DNA of 64,000 nt from Chloroflexota bacterium (GCA_016191435.1 JACPOQ010000051.1:124001-188000); one strand, 5' to 3'; shown: positions 41,863 through 51,784, counted from the first letter of the stretch. A program made the numbers and translations. Notes: generated from the sequence alone by a model not told the origin.

Positions 41863-42624
41863 TCACACGTCCGCGCGCGGCCGCTCGGCGCCGAACAACG
41901 CGGCGCCGATAATGCCCGCGTCGTTGGCGAGCGCGGCCGGCACCATGGGCGCCCGGACCTTCATCCGCGGGAGGAATTTCTCGGGCGTCGCGCTGACGCC
42001 GCCCCCGATGATGAACAGGTCCGGCCAGAAGAGGTCGTCCATCGCCTGGAGGTACTCCTCGACGCGCGCCGACCACGCCTTCCAGCTCAGCTTCTTCTTC
42101 GTCTTGACCGCCGCCGATGCCCGCAGCTCAGCTTCCTTGCCGCGCACCTCGATGTGCCCGAGCTCCGTGTTTGGCACGAGCTTGCCATCGACGAACAGGC
42201 CGGTCCCGATCCCCGTCCCCAGCGTCACCATGATCACGACGCCGCTGCGCCCTTTGCCCGCCCCGAAGCGCATTTCCGCGAGCCCGGCGGCATCGGCGTC
42301 GTTCAGCACTGCCACCGGGCGTCCGGTCGCCGCCGCGAATAGCGCCTCCACGTTCGTCCCGATCCAGTCCCTGGCCACGTTGGCGGCGGTCATCGCGATG
42401 CCGCCCTTGATTACGGCCGGGAAGCCCGCCCCGACCGGGCCCGGCTCGCTCAACTCGTCCCGCAGGAGCGCGGCGATCGCGCCGGCGATCGCATCCGGCA
42501 CTGCCGGCCGCGGCGTATCGACGGAACGGCGCGGGCCCGCCATCGCGCCCTGGTCCAGGTCCACGCAGGCCGCCCGGATAGCTGACCCGCCGATGTCGAT
42601 CCCGATAGCCTGCCGATCATTCAT
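41863..42624 (-). CDS. ppgK: Polyphosphate glucokinase (ROK family)
   Basis: This enzyme of about 253 residues phosphorylates glucose using inorganic polyphosphate (or ATP). It has the phosphate-binding [12 protein letters not shown] (about 8-19), the catalytic [11 protein letters not shown] (about 106-116), [15 protein letters not shown] (about 133-147), the ELGHIEV motif (about 154-160) and [17 protein letters not shown] with polyphosphate-site basic residues (about 174-190). ATG 42624 is chosen over an upstream codon because AGAGG lies close to it. It is divergent from the pentose-phosphate operon; the shared control region holds a 14-bp palindrome. Confidence 0.92.
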   Translation of the reverse strand: MNDRQAIGIDIGGSAIRAACVDLDQGAMAGPRRSVDTPRPAVPDAIAGAIAALLRDELSEPGPVGAGFPAVIKGGIAMTAANVARDWIGTNVEALFAAATGRPVAVLNDADAAGLAEMRFGAGKGRSGVVIMVTLGTGIGTGLFVDGKLVPNTELGHIEVRGKEAELRASAAVKTKKKLSWKAWSARVEEYLQAMDDLFWPDLFIIGGGVSATPEKFLPRMKVRAPMVPAALANDAGIIGAALFGAERPRADV

Positions 42625-42685
42625 ATTGCTACCTCTGCCCGCGGCGCCTCGCCCCATGTTCTGCGAACCGCAACACCGTTACCTT

Positions 42686-42699
42686 TCTCGTTAACGAGA
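42686..42699. promoter_or_regulatory. Palindromic operator candidate between ppgK and the tkt operon
   Basis: TCTCGTTAACGAGA is a perfect 14-bp palindrome in an AT-richer stretch 62 bp before ppgK and about 135 bp before tkt. It is well placed to bind a dimeric regulator controlling both directions. Confidence 0.48.
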
Positions 42700-42789
42700 T
42701 GAAACGCAAGGCCGGCGGCCGCGGATGCATGATGGAAGCATGAGTCCCGCCTATCGCAAATGGCGTTTCCAACCCCCCGGAGGATGGCG

Positions 42790-42837
42790 ATGACCCCAGC
42801 ATTCACAGCCGCAGGCGCGCCGGAGTGCGCGCGATGA
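42790..42837 (+). CDS. Leader peptide upstream of transketolase
   Basis: A 15-codon ORF ([15 protein letters not shown]) starts at ATG 42790, six bases after the strong GGAGG at 42779-42783. Its TGA overlaps the transketolase ATG 42834 as ATGA. This would couple transketolase translation to the leader. The peptide itself shows no obvious attenuation codons. It could also be only a non-functional upstream frame. Confidence 0.45.
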   Translation: MTPAFTAAGAPECAR

Positions 42838-44855
42838 CGCAGATTGCCACCGATATCGATCAACTCTGCATCAATACCATCCGGATGCTGTCCATCGATG
42901 CCGTCCAGAAGGCGAACTCCGGCCATCCCGGCACGCCAATGGCCGCCGCCCCGATGGCGTACGCGCTCTGGCAGCGCTTCCTCAAGCACAACCCCGCCGA
43001 CCCGGCCTGGCCCGATCGCGACCGCTTCGTGCTCTCCGCGGGCCACGCCTCCATGCTCCTCTACAGCCTCCTCTACCTCACCGGCTACGACCTCCCGCTC
43101 GAACAGCTCGAACAGTTCCGGCAGTTCGGCAGCCATACTCCCGGCCACCCCGAGTACGGCCACACGCCCGGCGTCGAGGCCACCACGGGGCCCCTTGGCC
43201 AGGGCTTCGGCATGAGCGTCGGCTTCGCCATGGCCGAGCGCTTCCTCGCCGCGCACTTCAACCGCCCCGGCCACGAAATCGTGGACCACTACACCTACGG
43301 CATCTGCTCGGACGGAGACCTCATGGAAGGAGTGGCGTCGGAGGCGGCGTCGCTCGCTGGCACGCTCAAGCTCGGCAAGCTCATCTTCCTGTACGACGAC
43401 AATCACATCTCCATCGAAGGCGACACCGCGCTCGCCTTCCACGAGGACGTGGAGAAGCGCTTCGCGGCCTACGGCTGGCACGTGCAGCACGTCGATGACG
43501 GCAACGACCTCGCCGCGCTGGCGGAGGCGCTCGAAGCCGCCCGCGCCGAGACGGGGCGGCCGTCGATCATCCGCGTCCGCACCACCATCGCCTACGGCAG
43601 CCCGCACATGGCCGGCAGCGCGAAGACCCACGGCAGCGCCCTCGGCGAGGAAGAGGTCCGGGCGACAAAGGCGAACCTCGGCTGGGACCCGGACAAGCAC
43701 TTCTTCGTGCCGGATGACGCGCTCCGCGAATTTCGCACCGCGCTGGAGCGCGGCCGCGAAGCGCAGGCGGCCTGGGAGGATCGCCTCGACGCCTACGCGC
43801 GCGACTACCCGGACGAAGCCGCCCGCTTCCGCCGCGCCATCGCGGGGGCCTTCCCCGAGCGCTGGGTCGAGGCCCTCCCCAGCTTCGCCGCCGGCGATCC
43901 CGACATGTCGACGCGCGTGGCCTCCGGCAAGGTCCTGAACGCGGTGGCGCCCGTACTGGATACGCTGTTCGGCGGCTCCGCCGACCTCGCGCCATCGACC
44001 GAAACGCTGCTCAAGGGAGAGAGCGATTTCGGCATCGAATCCTGGGCCGGCCGCAACATCCACTTCGGCGTCCGGGAGCACGCGATGGCGGCGGCGGTCA
44101 ACGGCATGGCGCTCCACGGCGGCGTCATCCCCTACGGCGCCACGTTCTTTGTCTTCACCGATTACATGCGCGCTGCACTCCGGCTGGCCGCACTCCAACG
44201 CGCGCACTCCACCTTCGTCCTCACGCACGATAGCATCGGCCTCGGCGAGGACGGGCCCACGCACCAGCCCGTCGAGCATCTCGCCTCGTTTCGCGCGATG
44301 CCGGGGATGTCGCTCATCCGGCCGGCAGATGCGAACGAGACGGTGGCGGCCTGGAAGCTTGCGCTTGAGCACAACGGCCCGACGCTGCTGGTGCTTTCGC
44401 GCCAGAACCTGCCGATCCTCGCCGATGCCGCCCGCGTCCGCGAAGGCGCCGTCTCCGGCGCCTATGTGCTCGCGGATGCGGCCAGCGGCACGCCCGACAT
44501 CATCCTCATCGCCACCGGCAGCGAAGTCTCGCTGGCGATGGCCGCGCGTGGCATCCTCGCGGAGGAGGGCATCCACGCCCGCGTCGTCAGCATGCCAAGC
44601 TGGGACATCTTCGAAGCGCAATCGCAAGCGTACCGCGACTCGGTGCTGCCCCCGGCCATCGCCGCACGCCTCGCCATCGAGGCCGCATCGCCCTTCGGCT
44701 GGGAGCGCTACACCGGGCCCCACGGTGACGTCCTCGGCCTCGACCACTTCGGCGCGAGCGCACCCTACAAGACGGTGTTCGAACGGTTCGGTTTCACGCC
44801 GGAGAACGTCGCCCGGCGCGCGCGCGCCGTCATTTCCCGAGCGCGCGGAGGCTGA
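42834..44855 (+). CDS. tkt: Transketolase
   Basis: This enzyme transfers two-carbon ketol units using thiamine diphosphate and is a core of the non-oxidative pentose phosphate pathway. The protein of about 673 residues has [24 protein letters not shown] (about 20-43), the ThDP-binding [36 protein letters not shown] (about 158-193) and the central [22 protein letters not shown] (about 402-423). ATG 42834 has GGAG eight bases before it; GTG 42825 is possible. It is the first gene of the operon tkt-rpiB-tal/pgi-gnd-zwf-pgl. Confidence 0.96.
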   Translation: MTQIATDIDQLCINTIRMLSIDAVQKANSGHPGTPMAAAPMAYALWQRFLKHNPADPAWPDRDRFVLSAGHASMLLYSLLYLTGYDLPLEQLEQFRQFGSHTPGHPEYGHTPGVEATTGPLGQGFGMSVGFAMAERFLAAHFNRPGHEIVDHYTYGICSDGDLMEGVASEAASLAGTLKLGKLIFLYDDNHISIEGDTALAFHEDVEKRFAAYGWHVQHVDDGNDLAALAEALEAARAETGRPSIIRVRTTIAYGSPHMAGSAKTHGSALGEEEVRATKANLGWDPDKHFFVPDDALREFRTALERGREAQAAWEDRLDAYARDYPDEAARFRRAIAGAFPERWVEALPSFAAGDPDMSTRVASGKVLNAVAPVLDTLFGGSADLAPSTETLLKGESDFGIESWAGRNIHFGVREHAMAAAVNGMALHGGVIPYGATFFVFTDYMRAALRLAALQRAHSTFVLTHDSIGLGEDGPTHQPVEHLASFRAMPGMSLIRPADANETVAAWKLALEHNGPTLLVLSRQNLPILADAARVREGAVSGAYVLADAASGTPDIILIATGSEVSLAMAARGILAEEGIHARVVSMPSWDIFEAQSQAYRDSVLPPAIAARLAIEAASPFGWERYTGPHGDVLGLDHFGASAPYKTVFERFGFTPENVARRARAVISRARGG

Positions 44856-44858
44856 GCG

Positions 44859-45335
44859 ATGCGGGTCGCCGTCGCTGCCGACCACGCCGGTGTGGAACTC
44901 AAGGCCCATGCAGTCGAAGCGCTTCGCGCTTCCGGCCACGAAGTCAACGACCTCGGCGGCTTCGACCCCGCTGCCACCGATGACTACCCCGACTACGCTT
45001 TCGCTGTCGGGCGCGCCGTGCTCGATGGCTCGGCCGAGCGCGCCGTCCTGCTCTGCGGTAGCGGCGTCGGCGCGTCGGTCGCCGCCAACAAGCTCGCCGG
45101 CATCCGCGCCGCCGTCTGCCACGACACCTTCTCCGCGCACCAGGGTGTGGAGGACGATGACATGAACGTGCTCTGTCTCGGTGCGCGCGTCATCGGTCCC
45201 GAGCTCGCCGACGAGATCATCCGCGCCTTTCTTGCAGCGCGCTTTTCGAACGCCGAACGCCACGTCCGGCGCCTCGCGAAAGTCGCCGCGATGGAGCGCC
45301 ACGACACCCGCCCCAGGGAGGTCACCAATGGTTAG
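44859..45335 (+). CDS. rpiB: Ribose-5-phosphate isomerase B
   Basis: RpiB interconverts ribose 5-phosphate and ribulose 5-phosphate. The 158-residue protein has VAVAADHAGVELKAH (about 3-17), the phosphate-binding and catalytic CGSGVGASVAANK (about 66-78; the usual active-site cysteine present) and CLGARVIG (about 106-113). The ATG lies three bases after the transketolase stop codon. Its 3' end overlaps the tal/pgi start by eight bases. The bacterial RpiB type is used in place of RpiA here. Confidence 0.95.
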   Translation: MRVAVAADHAGVELKAHAVEALRASGHEVNDLGGFDPAATDDYPDYAFAVGRAVLDGSAERAVLLCGSGVGASVAANKLAGIRAAVCHDTFSAHQGVEDDDMNVLCLGARVIGPELADEIIRAFLAARFSNAERHVRRLAKVAAMERHDTRPREVTNG

Positions 45336-47979
45336 TCCCGCACAGGCCGCGAACGCAGCCCAACGCCTCGTAGCCCAGGGCCAGAGCGTCTGGCTCGATT
45401 ACATCAGCCGTTCGCTCATCACCTCCGGCAAGCTCGAACAAATGGTCCGCGACGGCACGATCACGGGCATGACGTCGAACCCGACCATCTTCGAAAAGGC
45501 CGTGGCCGGCTCCAACGACTACGACGCCGAGCTCGCGGAGGTGGCGCGGCGCGGCGACATCACGCCGTACGACGCCTTCGTCGAAATCGCCGTCACCGAT
45601 ATCCGCGCCGCCGCCGATGCCCTCCGGCCTGTGTACGACGCCACGCACGCCGTGGACGGCTACGTTTCGTTCGAACTGCCCCCGGGCATCGAACACGATG
45701 TGGAGAAGAGCGTCTCGGAGGCGAAGCGCCTGTTCGCGCTGATCGCCCGGCCAAACGTGATGATCAAAGCGCCCGGCACGCCGGCGGGCGTCGAGGCCCT
45801 GCGCCAGATGATTGCGGCCGGCGTGAACGCCAACCAGACGCTCATGTTTTCGGTCGATGTCTACGACGCCACAGCCGAGGCCTATCTCGCCGGGCTCGAA
45901 GAGCGCCTCGCCGCCGATCTGCCCATCGACCGCATCGCGAGCGTCGCCTCGTTCTTCGTTTCGCGCGTGGATACCGCCATCGATGCGCACTTGCCCGAAG
46001 GCTCGCCGCTCCGCGGCAAGGCGGCCCTGGCCAATGCGCAGCGGGCCTACGGCCACTTCCTGAAGGCGTTCTCGGGACCACGTTGGGAGCGGCTCGCCGC
46101 CGCCGGCGCACACGTCCAGCGCCCGCTCTGGGCCTCCACCGGGACCAAGAACCCCGCCTACTCTGACATCCTCTACGTCGAGGACCTGATCGCTCCTCAC
46201 ACCGTCAACACCATGCCGGAAAACACCCTGCAGGCAGTGCTCGACCACCTCGACGTGCGCCCCACACTCGTGGCACAGCTCGAGCACGCGGAGCAGGTGC
46301 TGTCCGGCGTCGCGGCCGCGGGCGTGGACCTGGCGGCGGTCACTGCCAGGCTCCTGGCCGATGGCCTCGCCTCATTCGAGAAGGACTTCCTCCGCTTGCT
46401 GGACCGTGTCGAGGCGAAAGTCGCGCTCGCCCACGTCGGCGCACCGCCGGCAGCCGCGGCGCTCGGCGCGCTGGCCCCGGCCGCCGACCGCCGCCTGGGC
46501 GTCTTCGAACACGACAAGGTGGTCCAGCGCATCTGGTCCGGCGACCACACCGTCTGGAAGCCCGACCCCACCGAGATCACCGACCGCCTCGGTTGGCTGA
46601 AGCTGCCCGAGACCATGGCCGCCGAGGCCGGAAACCTGCAGGCATTCGCCCTCGCCGCCGCCGCCGATGGCCTGACCACCGCCGTGCTGCTGGGGATGGG
46701 CGGCTCCAGCCTCGCGCCGGAAGTGCTCCACGCGACTTTCGGGAGCGCCCCGGGGTTGCTCGACCTCAAGGTCCTTGACACCACGGACCCGGCCCAGATC
46801 CTCGCGGTGGAGCGCGCCATCGACCTGAGGCACACGCTCTTCATCGTTGCGAGCAAGTCGGGCGGCACCATCGAGACGCTGAGCCACTTCTCGTACTTCT
46901 GGGAGAAAATCCCGGACGGCCGCCGTTTCGCCGTCATCACCGACCCCGGCTCGGCACTCGCGAAGCTCGCCTCCGAACGGAAAGTGCGAAAGACTTTCCT
47001 CAACCCGCCCGATATTGGCGGGCGCTACTCGGCGCTTTCGTTTTTCGGCCTCGTCCCGGCGGCCCTGATCGGCGTCGATGTCGCCCGGCTGCTCAAGCAC
47101 GCGCGCGACATGATGCATGCCTGCGGCGACGCCGTGCCGGCGGCGCAGAACCCCGGCGCCTGGCTCGGGGCCGCCATTGGCGAGGGCGCGCTCGCCGGTC
47201 GCGACAAGCTCACGCTCGTGCTGCCGCCGGCGACGCGGACGCTCGGCTACTGGATCGAGCAGCTGATTGCGGAGTCCACCGGCAAGGAAGGCCGGGGCAT
47301 CGTCCCCATCGAAGGTGAACCGCTGGGCGAGCCGGCCGTGTATGGCAACGACCGCCTCTTCGCCGCCCTGGGCGACGACGCGCGGCTGGCGCCGCTCGAG
47401 GCGGCCGGCCACCCCGTGGTGCGCCTGCCATTCGGCGGCGACCCGTACCAGCTCGGCGCCGAATTCTTCCGCTGGGAGTTCGCGACCGCCATCGCCGGGA
47501 ACGTCCTCGGCATCAATCCCTTCGACCAGCCGAACGTCCAGGAAGCCAAGGACGCCACCAACCGGATCCTTGGCGGCGATCAGGCGCCGGCCGCCACGGA
47601 CTCCGTCGCGGATGTCCTCGCGAGCGTCCGCGCCGGCGACTACATCGCCATCACCGCCTACCTCCCGCGGGACGCCGGCACGATCCGCGAGCTCGCCGCC
47701 CTGCGCCTCCGGCTCCGCGACAAGTACCACGTCGCGACGACCGTCGGCTTCGGCCCGCGCTTCCTCCATTCCACGGGCCAGCTCCACAAGGGGGGCGCCA
47801 ACAACGGTGTCTTCCTCCAGCTCGTAACGGGCGGCGACCCGGAGCTGACCATTCCCGGGAAGCCGTTCACCTTCGGGCAACTGAAGGCGGCGCAGGCGCT
47901 CGGCGACCTCGCATCGCTCGTGGCCCACGGGCGGCGCGTTGCCCGCACCACCATGGCGCAACTGCAGAAGGAAGTGTGA
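45328..47979 (+). CDS. tal-pgi: Bifunctional transaldolase/glucose-6-phosphate isomerase
   Basis: This 883-residue fusion has an N-terminal transaldolase (about 1-370) and a C-terminal glucose-6-phosphate isomerase with two SIS domains (about 375-883). Transaldolase evidence: SNPTIFEKAVAGSNDYD (about 50-66) and the Schiff-base lysine in NVMIKAPGTPAGVEALRQM (K147). Isomerase evidence: LGMGGSSLAPEV, ASKSGGTIETLS and DKYHVATTVGFGPRFLHSTGQLHKGGANNG near the end. The fused form is known from some Actinobacteria, Chloroflexota and Cyanobacteria. It links glycolysis and the pentose phosphate pathway. GGGAGGTCACC precedes ATG 45328. Confidence 0.95.
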   Translation: MVSPAQAANAAQRLVAQGQSVWLDYISRSLITSGKLEQMVRDGTITGMTSNPTIFEKAVAGSNDYDAELAEVARRGDITPYDAFVEIAVTDIRAAADALRPVYDATHAVDGYVSFELPPGIEHDVEKSVSEAKRLFALIARPNVMIKAPGTPAGVEALRQMIAAGVNANQTLMFSVDVYDATAEAYLAGLEERLAADLPIDRIASVASFFVSRVDTAIDAHLPEGSPLRGKAALANAQRAYGHFLKAFSGPRWERLAAAGAHVQRPLWASTGTKNPAYSDILYVEDLIAPHTVNTMPENTLQAVLDHLDVRPTLVAQLEHAEQVLSGVAAAGVDLAAVTARLLADGLASFEKDFLRLLDRVEAKVALAHVGAPPAAAALGALAPAADRRLGVFEHDKVVQRIWSGDHTVWKPDPTEITDRLGWLKLPETMAAEAGNLQAFALAAAADGLTTAVLLGMGGSSLAPEVLHATFGSAPGLLDLKVLDTTDPAQILAVERAIDLRHTLFIVASKSGGTIETLSHFSYFWEKIPDGRRFAVITDPGSALAKLASERKVRKTFLNPPDIGGRYSALSFFGLVPAALIGVDVARLLKHARDMMHACGDAVPAAQNPGAWLGAAIGEGALAGRDKLTLVLPPATRTLGYWIEQLIAESTGKEGRGIVPIEGEPLGEPAVYGNDRLFAALGDDARLAPLEAAGHPVVRLPFGGDPYQLGAEFFRWEFATAIAGNVLGINPFDQPNVQEAKDATNRILGGDQAPAATDSVADVLASVRAGDYIAITAYLPRDAGTIRELAALRLRLRDKYHVATTVGFGPRFLHSTGQLHKGGANNGVFLQLVTGGDPELTIPGKPFTFGQLKAAQALGDLASLVAHGRRVARTTMAQLQKEV

Positions 47980-47980
47980 C

Positions 47981-48904
47981 ATGACGGCACCCGCCAGCGG
48001 CGCGCCCGCGCTGCCAACCCGCACGATGACGCTCGGCATGGTCGGGCTCGGGCGCATGGGCGCCGGGCTCGCGGCGCGCCTCCGGAAGGCCGGCCACACC
48101 GTCGTCGGCTACGACCGCAACCCGGCCATCTCCGATGCCGGCTCGCTCCAGGAACTTGTCGCCCGCCTCCCGGCGCCTCGGATCGTCTGGCTCATGGTCC
48201 CCTCGGGCGCCATCACCCAGGCGACCATCGATGAGGTCGCGCCGCTCCTTGGCGCAGGCGACATCCTCATCGACGGCGGCAACAGCTACGTGAAGGACTC
48301 CATCCGCCGCGCGAACCAGGTGGGCGCGCGCGGGGTCCGGTTTCTCGATGTCGGCACGTCCGGCGGCATCTGGGGGTTCGACAACGGCTTCTGCCTGATG
48401 GCCGGCGGCCCCCGCGAGGCGTATGACCACGTCGAGCCCATCCTCCAGGCGCTCGCCGCGGAGGGCGGCTACGCCTACGTGGGCCCGACGGGCGCCGGCC
48501 ATTTCGCCAAGATGGTCCACAACGGCATCGAATACGGCATGCTCCAGGCCTACGCCGAAGGCTTCGACCTGCTCCAGTCTGCGTCCGAGTATGGCTACGA
48601 CCTCAAGCAGCTCGCATCGCTCTGGAACCACAGCAGCGTCGTCCGCTCCTGGCTGCTCGAGCTGGCCGAGCGCGCGTTCGAAAAGGATCCGCGCCTCGAA
48701 CAGCTCGAAGGCTACGTCGATGACTCAGGCGAGGGCCGCTGGACCGTCCTGGAGGCGGTCGAGCGGGGTGTCAGCGCCGCGGTGCTGTCGCAGGCGCTGT
48801 TCGCGCGCTTCACCTCCCGCGAAGAGAACCCATTCGCGATGCGCGTGATCGCGGCGCTGCGCAACGAGTTCGGCGGCCACGCCGTGAAGGCGGCGGAAAA
48901 ATGA
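47981..48904 (+). CDS. gnd: 6-phosphogluconate dehydrogenase, decarboxylating (short NAD-type)
   Basis: This 307-residue enzyme oxidatively decarboxylates 6-phosphogluconate to ribulose 5-phosphate. It has the Rossmann motif LGMVGLGRMGAGLAARL (about 17-33), a DGGNSYVKDS catalytic loop (about 95-104), the substrate-binding DVGTSGGIWG (about 121-130) and GAGHFAKMVHNGIEYGMLQAYAEG (about 172-195). At about 300 residues it belongs to the short GntZ/YqeC group, usually NAD-preferring. It starts one base after the tal/pgi stop codon and its last codons overlap zwf. Confidence 0.95.
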   Translation: MTAPASGAPALPTRTMTLGMVGLGRMGAGLAARLRKAGHTVVGYDRNPAISDAGSLQELVARLPAPRIVWLMVPSGAITQATIDEVAPLLGAGDILIDGGNSYVKDSIRRANQVGARGVRFLDVGTSGGIWGFDNGFCLMAGGPREAYDHVEPILQALAAEGGYAYVGPTGAGHFAKMVHNGIEYGMLQAYAEGFDLLQSASEYGYDLKQLASLWNHSSVVRSWLLELAERAFEKDPRLEQLEGYVDDSGEGRWTVLEAVERGVSAAVLSQALFARFTSREENPFAMRVIAALRNEFGGHAVKAAEK

Positions 48905-50331
48905 GCCTCGAACGCCCCGCCGATCAGGACATTGTGATCGTCGGCGCCACCGGCGACCTCGCCCGCCGTAAGCTCCTGCCCGCGCTCTACAACCTCCATC
49001 TCGCCAATCTCCTCCCCGAGAAGGGCAAGATCATCGGCTACGCCCGCGGCGCCTCCGACGACAGCAAGTTCCGCCAACTCGCCGCCGGCGCCGTCCGCGA
49101 GTTCTCCCACACGCCGCTCGATGAGGCAAGCTGGCCCGCCTTCGCCGAGCGCCTCGCGTTTGTCACCGGCTCCACCGAGGGCTTCGCCGGCGTGCGCCGG
49201 CGCTGCGAGCAGGCTGCCCGCCTCCTCTACCTCTCGGTGCCCGCCTCAGCCTTCGAAGACACTATCCGCCAGATCGCGGATGCCGGCCTCGTGGATGGCG
49301 CGCGGCTGATTATCGAAAAGCCCTTCGGCCATGACCTTGCCAGTTCGCGCGCGCTCGCGAAAACCACCAGCGAACGCTTTGGAGAGCAGCAGGTATTCCG
49401 CATCGACCACTACCTGGGCAAGGAAACCGTCCAGAACATCCTCGTGTTCCGCTTCGGCAACTCCCTCTACGAGCGCGTGTGGCACCGCGACGCCATCGAC
49501 CACGTCCAGTTCACCGTTGCCGAGTCCATCGGCGTCGATAGCCGCGGCGACTTCTACGAAGAGACGGGCGCACTCCGCGACATCCTCCAGAACCACGTCC
49601 TCCAGGTCCTATCGCTGCTCACGATGGAAGCGCCCTCATCGTTCAAGTCCGAGGCCGTGCGCGACGAGAAGGCGAAGCTGTTCTATGCCATGCGCCCGCT
49701 CTCCTGCGATGACCTGGTGCGAGGGCAGTACACGGCCGGCGCGGTCGAGGGCAGGCGCGTGCCCGGCTACCGCGAGGAGGAAGGCGTCGATCCCCAGAGC
49801 AACGTCGAGACGTTCGCCGCGATGCGCCTGCACATCGACAACTGGCGCTGGGCCGGCGTGCCCTTCTACCTCCGCACCGGCAAGCGCATGGCGCGCCGGA
49901 CCACCGAGGTCGCGGTCATCTTCCGGGAGTCGCCGGTGACCTATTTCCACGGCACCGGGATCGAGCGGCTGAAGCCGAACATGCTCAACATCTCCATCCA
50001 GCCCGAGGAGCGAATCAGCTTCCAGTTCCTCGCGAAGGTCCCCGGCACCGAGATGCGGGTGGAGCCTGTGGAGATGGATTTCTCCTATGGCGAATCCTTC
50101 AAGGTCCAGCCCGCCGAGGCCTACGAGCGGCTGCTGCACGACGCCATGGACGGCGACCACACCCTCTTCGCGCGCGCCGATAGCGTTGATCGCGCGTGGG
50201 AGGTGGTGGAGCCGGTGCTCCACGAGCCCACCGCCGATTGCTCCCACCAGGTAGCGCCGTACCCGGCCGGTTCGTGGGGCCCGCCCCAGGCCGCGGAGCT
50301 GATCGCGCCCCGGCTCTGGCACCCGCGGTGA
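48901..50331 (+). CDS. zwf: Glucose-6-phosphate 1-dehydrogenase
   Basis: This enzyme is the first of the oxidative pentose phosphate pathway, making NADPH and 6-phosphogluconolactone. The 476-residue protein has IVGATGDLARRKLLPALYNL (about 13-32), the substrate-binding RIDHYLGKETVQNILVFRFGN (about 168-188) and IEKPFGHDLASSR (about 138-150). The ATGA overlap with gnd and the GTGA overlap with pgl indicate tight translational coupling. It starts with a nucleotide-binding GATGDL motif; cofactor choice is not clear. Confidence 0.96.
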   Translation: MSLERPADQDIVIVGATGDLARRKLLPALYNLHLANLLPEKGKIIGYARGASDDSKFRQLAAGAVREFSHTPLDEASWPAFAERLAFVTGSTEGFAGVRRRCEQAARLLYLSVPASAFEDTIRQIADAGLVDGARLIIEKPFGHDLASSRALAKTTSERFGEQQVFRIDHYLGKETVQNILVFRFGNSLYERVWHRDAIDHVQFTVAESIGVDSRGDFYEETGALRDILQNHVLQVLSLLTMEAPSSFKSEAVRDEKAKLFYAMRPLSCDDLVRGQYTAGAVEGRRVPGYREEEGVDPQSNVETFAAMRLHIDNWRWAGVPFYLRTGKRMARRTTEVAVIFRESPVTYFHGTGIERLKPNMLNISIQPEERISFQFLAKVPGTEMRVEPVEMDFSYGESFKVQPAEAYERLLHDAMDGDHTLFARADSVDRAWEVVEPVLHEPTADCSHQVAPYPAGSWGPPQAAELIAPRLWHPR

Positions 50332-50972
50332 ACCGCGAACTCATCGTGAGCGCCGATATCGCCGGCGCCGCCCTCGACCTCTTTCGCGGCATCGCACCGC
50401 GCACGATCGCGCTCGCCGGCGGCTCAACGCCGAAGCGCTTCTATGAGTGCCTCGCCGCTATTGACTACCCCTGGAGCAGCGTGGATGTCTTTTTCGGCGA
50501 CGAGCGTTGCGTCGCGCCGGACCACCCCGATTCGAACTTCGCGATGGCGAACGCAGCGCTCCTCTCGCGCGTGCCCGCCCGTGTCCACCGCATGCCGGGC
50601 GAGACCTGCGCCGCCGAAGACTATGTGGTGGAATTGCATTCGGTGTTCGGCCCGGGCATTCCTGTGTTCGATCTTGTCGTCCTCGGGCTCGGCGAGGACG
50701 GCCACACCGCTTCGCTCTTCCCTGCGGACCCAGCGCTCGAAGAGCGCGAGCGCCTTGTGGCGCCAGTGCTCCGGCCCGACCACGCGCGCCTGACGCTGAC
50801 ATTGCCCGTGCTCTCCGCCGCCCGCGTCGCGCTGTTCCTGGTCAGCGGCGAATCCAAACGGCCCGTGCTTGCATCTCTGCTCGCCGGTGCGGATATCCCT
50901 GCGGCCGCGGTCCACGCCGCTCGCACGGTCGTCATCGCCGATCCCGCCGCGGCCGGCCCGGCCCCGAAGTAG
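50328..50972 (+). CDS. pgl: 6-phosphogluconolactonase
   Basis: This 214-residue lactonase hydrolyses 6-phosphogluconolactone. It begins NRELIVSADIAGAALDLFR, followed by ALAGGSTPKRFYECLA (about 27-42), FFGDERCVAPDHPDSNFAMA (about 53-72) and LGLGEDGHTASLFP (about 117-130), the last being the family signature. The GTG start overlaps the zwf stop (GTGA). It completes the oxidative branch of the operon. Only ribulose-phosphate 3-epimerase is missing from the cluster. Confidence 0.93.
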   Translation: MNRELIVSADIAGAALDLFRGIAPRTIALAGGSTPKRFYECLAAIDYPWSSVDVFFGDERCVAPDHPDSNFAMANAALLSRVPARVHRMPGETCAAEDYVVELHSVFGPGIPVFDLVVLGLGEDGHTASLFPADPALEERERLVAPVLRPDHARLTLTLPVLSAARVALFLVSGESKRPVLASLLAGADIPAAAVHAARTVVIADPAAAGPAPK

Positions 50973-51056
50973 CGGGCATCGGCTGTCTCAACCGCGCCAG
51001 TCCGGCGGCCCGCTGCGTTACGCCTCCGCAACTCTTGCGGGCGCACGCTCGCTCGT

Positions 51057-51635
51057 ATGGATACGTGGATTTGGGTTCTAATCGCCGCCGGTGCGATCGT
51101 CGTGGTCGCCGCCCTTGCTTACTGGGTGTGGTCTTCGCGCCGCACCACGCAACTCAAAGACGAATTCGGTCCCGAGTATCAACGGACCCTCGAAGCTACC
51201 GGTAGCCGCCGCGAGGCGGAGAAAGAGCTGGTCGACCGCCAGAAGCGCGTCGAGCAGCTCCACCTTCAGCCGCTCAGCCGCGAGCAGGCCCAGCACTACG
51301 CAGTCGCCTGGAACGAGACGCAGGCGGCGTTCGTCGATGCGCCCACCGAGGCGATCGGCCGCGCCGACGGGCTCGTCGCCGAGGTCATGGAGGTCCGCGG
51401 CTACCCGATGGCCCAGTTCGACCAGCGCGTCGCCGACATTTCCGTCGAACACCCGAAGCTCGTGACCAACTACCGCTCGGCGCACATGACCGCCGTCCGC
51501 AACCGCAAGGGGGAGGCGACGACCGAAGAGTTGCGCCGCGCCATGGTCCAGTATCGCGAGCTCTTCGACGACCTGCTCGACACCGCCGTCGAGGCGCGCT
51601 CCAGCGGCGGCCGGGAGCGGAGCGAGTCCCGGTAA
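51057..51635 (+). CDS. Single-pass membrane protein of unknown function
   Basis: This 192-residue protein has an N-terminal transmembrane helix (TWIWVLIAAGAIVVVAALAYWVW, about 3-25). A soluble, charged helical domain follows (about 28-190) with a YQRTLEATGSRREAEKELVDRQKRVEQ segment resembling a coiled coil. Similar proteins annotated as secreted or hypothetical occur in Actinobacteria. The gene stands 85 bp after the pentose-phosphate operon and ends at a terminator hairpin. Confidence 0.8.
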   Translation: MDTWIWVLIAAGAIVVVAALAYWVWSSRRTTQLKDEFGPEYQRTLEATGSRREAEKELVDRQKRVEQLHLQPLSREQAQHYAVAWNETQAAFVDAPTEAIGRADGLVAEVMEVRGYPMAQFDQRVADISVEHPKLVTNYRSAHMTAVRNRKGEATTEELRRAMVQYRELFDDLLDTAVEARSSGGRERSESR

Positions 51636-51673
51636 CCGGCCTGCTCCTCGGCGGCGCATGGACCCGCACGGCA

Positions 51674-51702
51674 CACGGCGACCTTCGTGGAGGGTCGCCG
51701 TG
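51674..51702. terminator. Hairpin between convergent genes
   Basis: CACGGCGACC (51674-51683) pairs with GGTCGCCGTG (51693-51702) around a nine-base loop. It lies between the converging membrane-protein and MBL-hydrolase genes. A short TTGTG stretch follows. Confidence 0.6.
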
Positions 51703-51784
51703 CCTTGTGTCCCGGATAGCGGCGGCCGCGCCGCCGGTGTGGTCTCCCGCACCGGCCGGTGCTCCGACGTCCGTGTCTGGGTAG

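Noticed and set aside
42621..45302. 893-residue frame on the minus strand opposite tkt and rpiB
   Set aside because: It is Arg/Ala/Val/Glu/Asp-rich without domains and lies antisense to clear tkt and rpiB. Long antisense frames are expected at this GC content.
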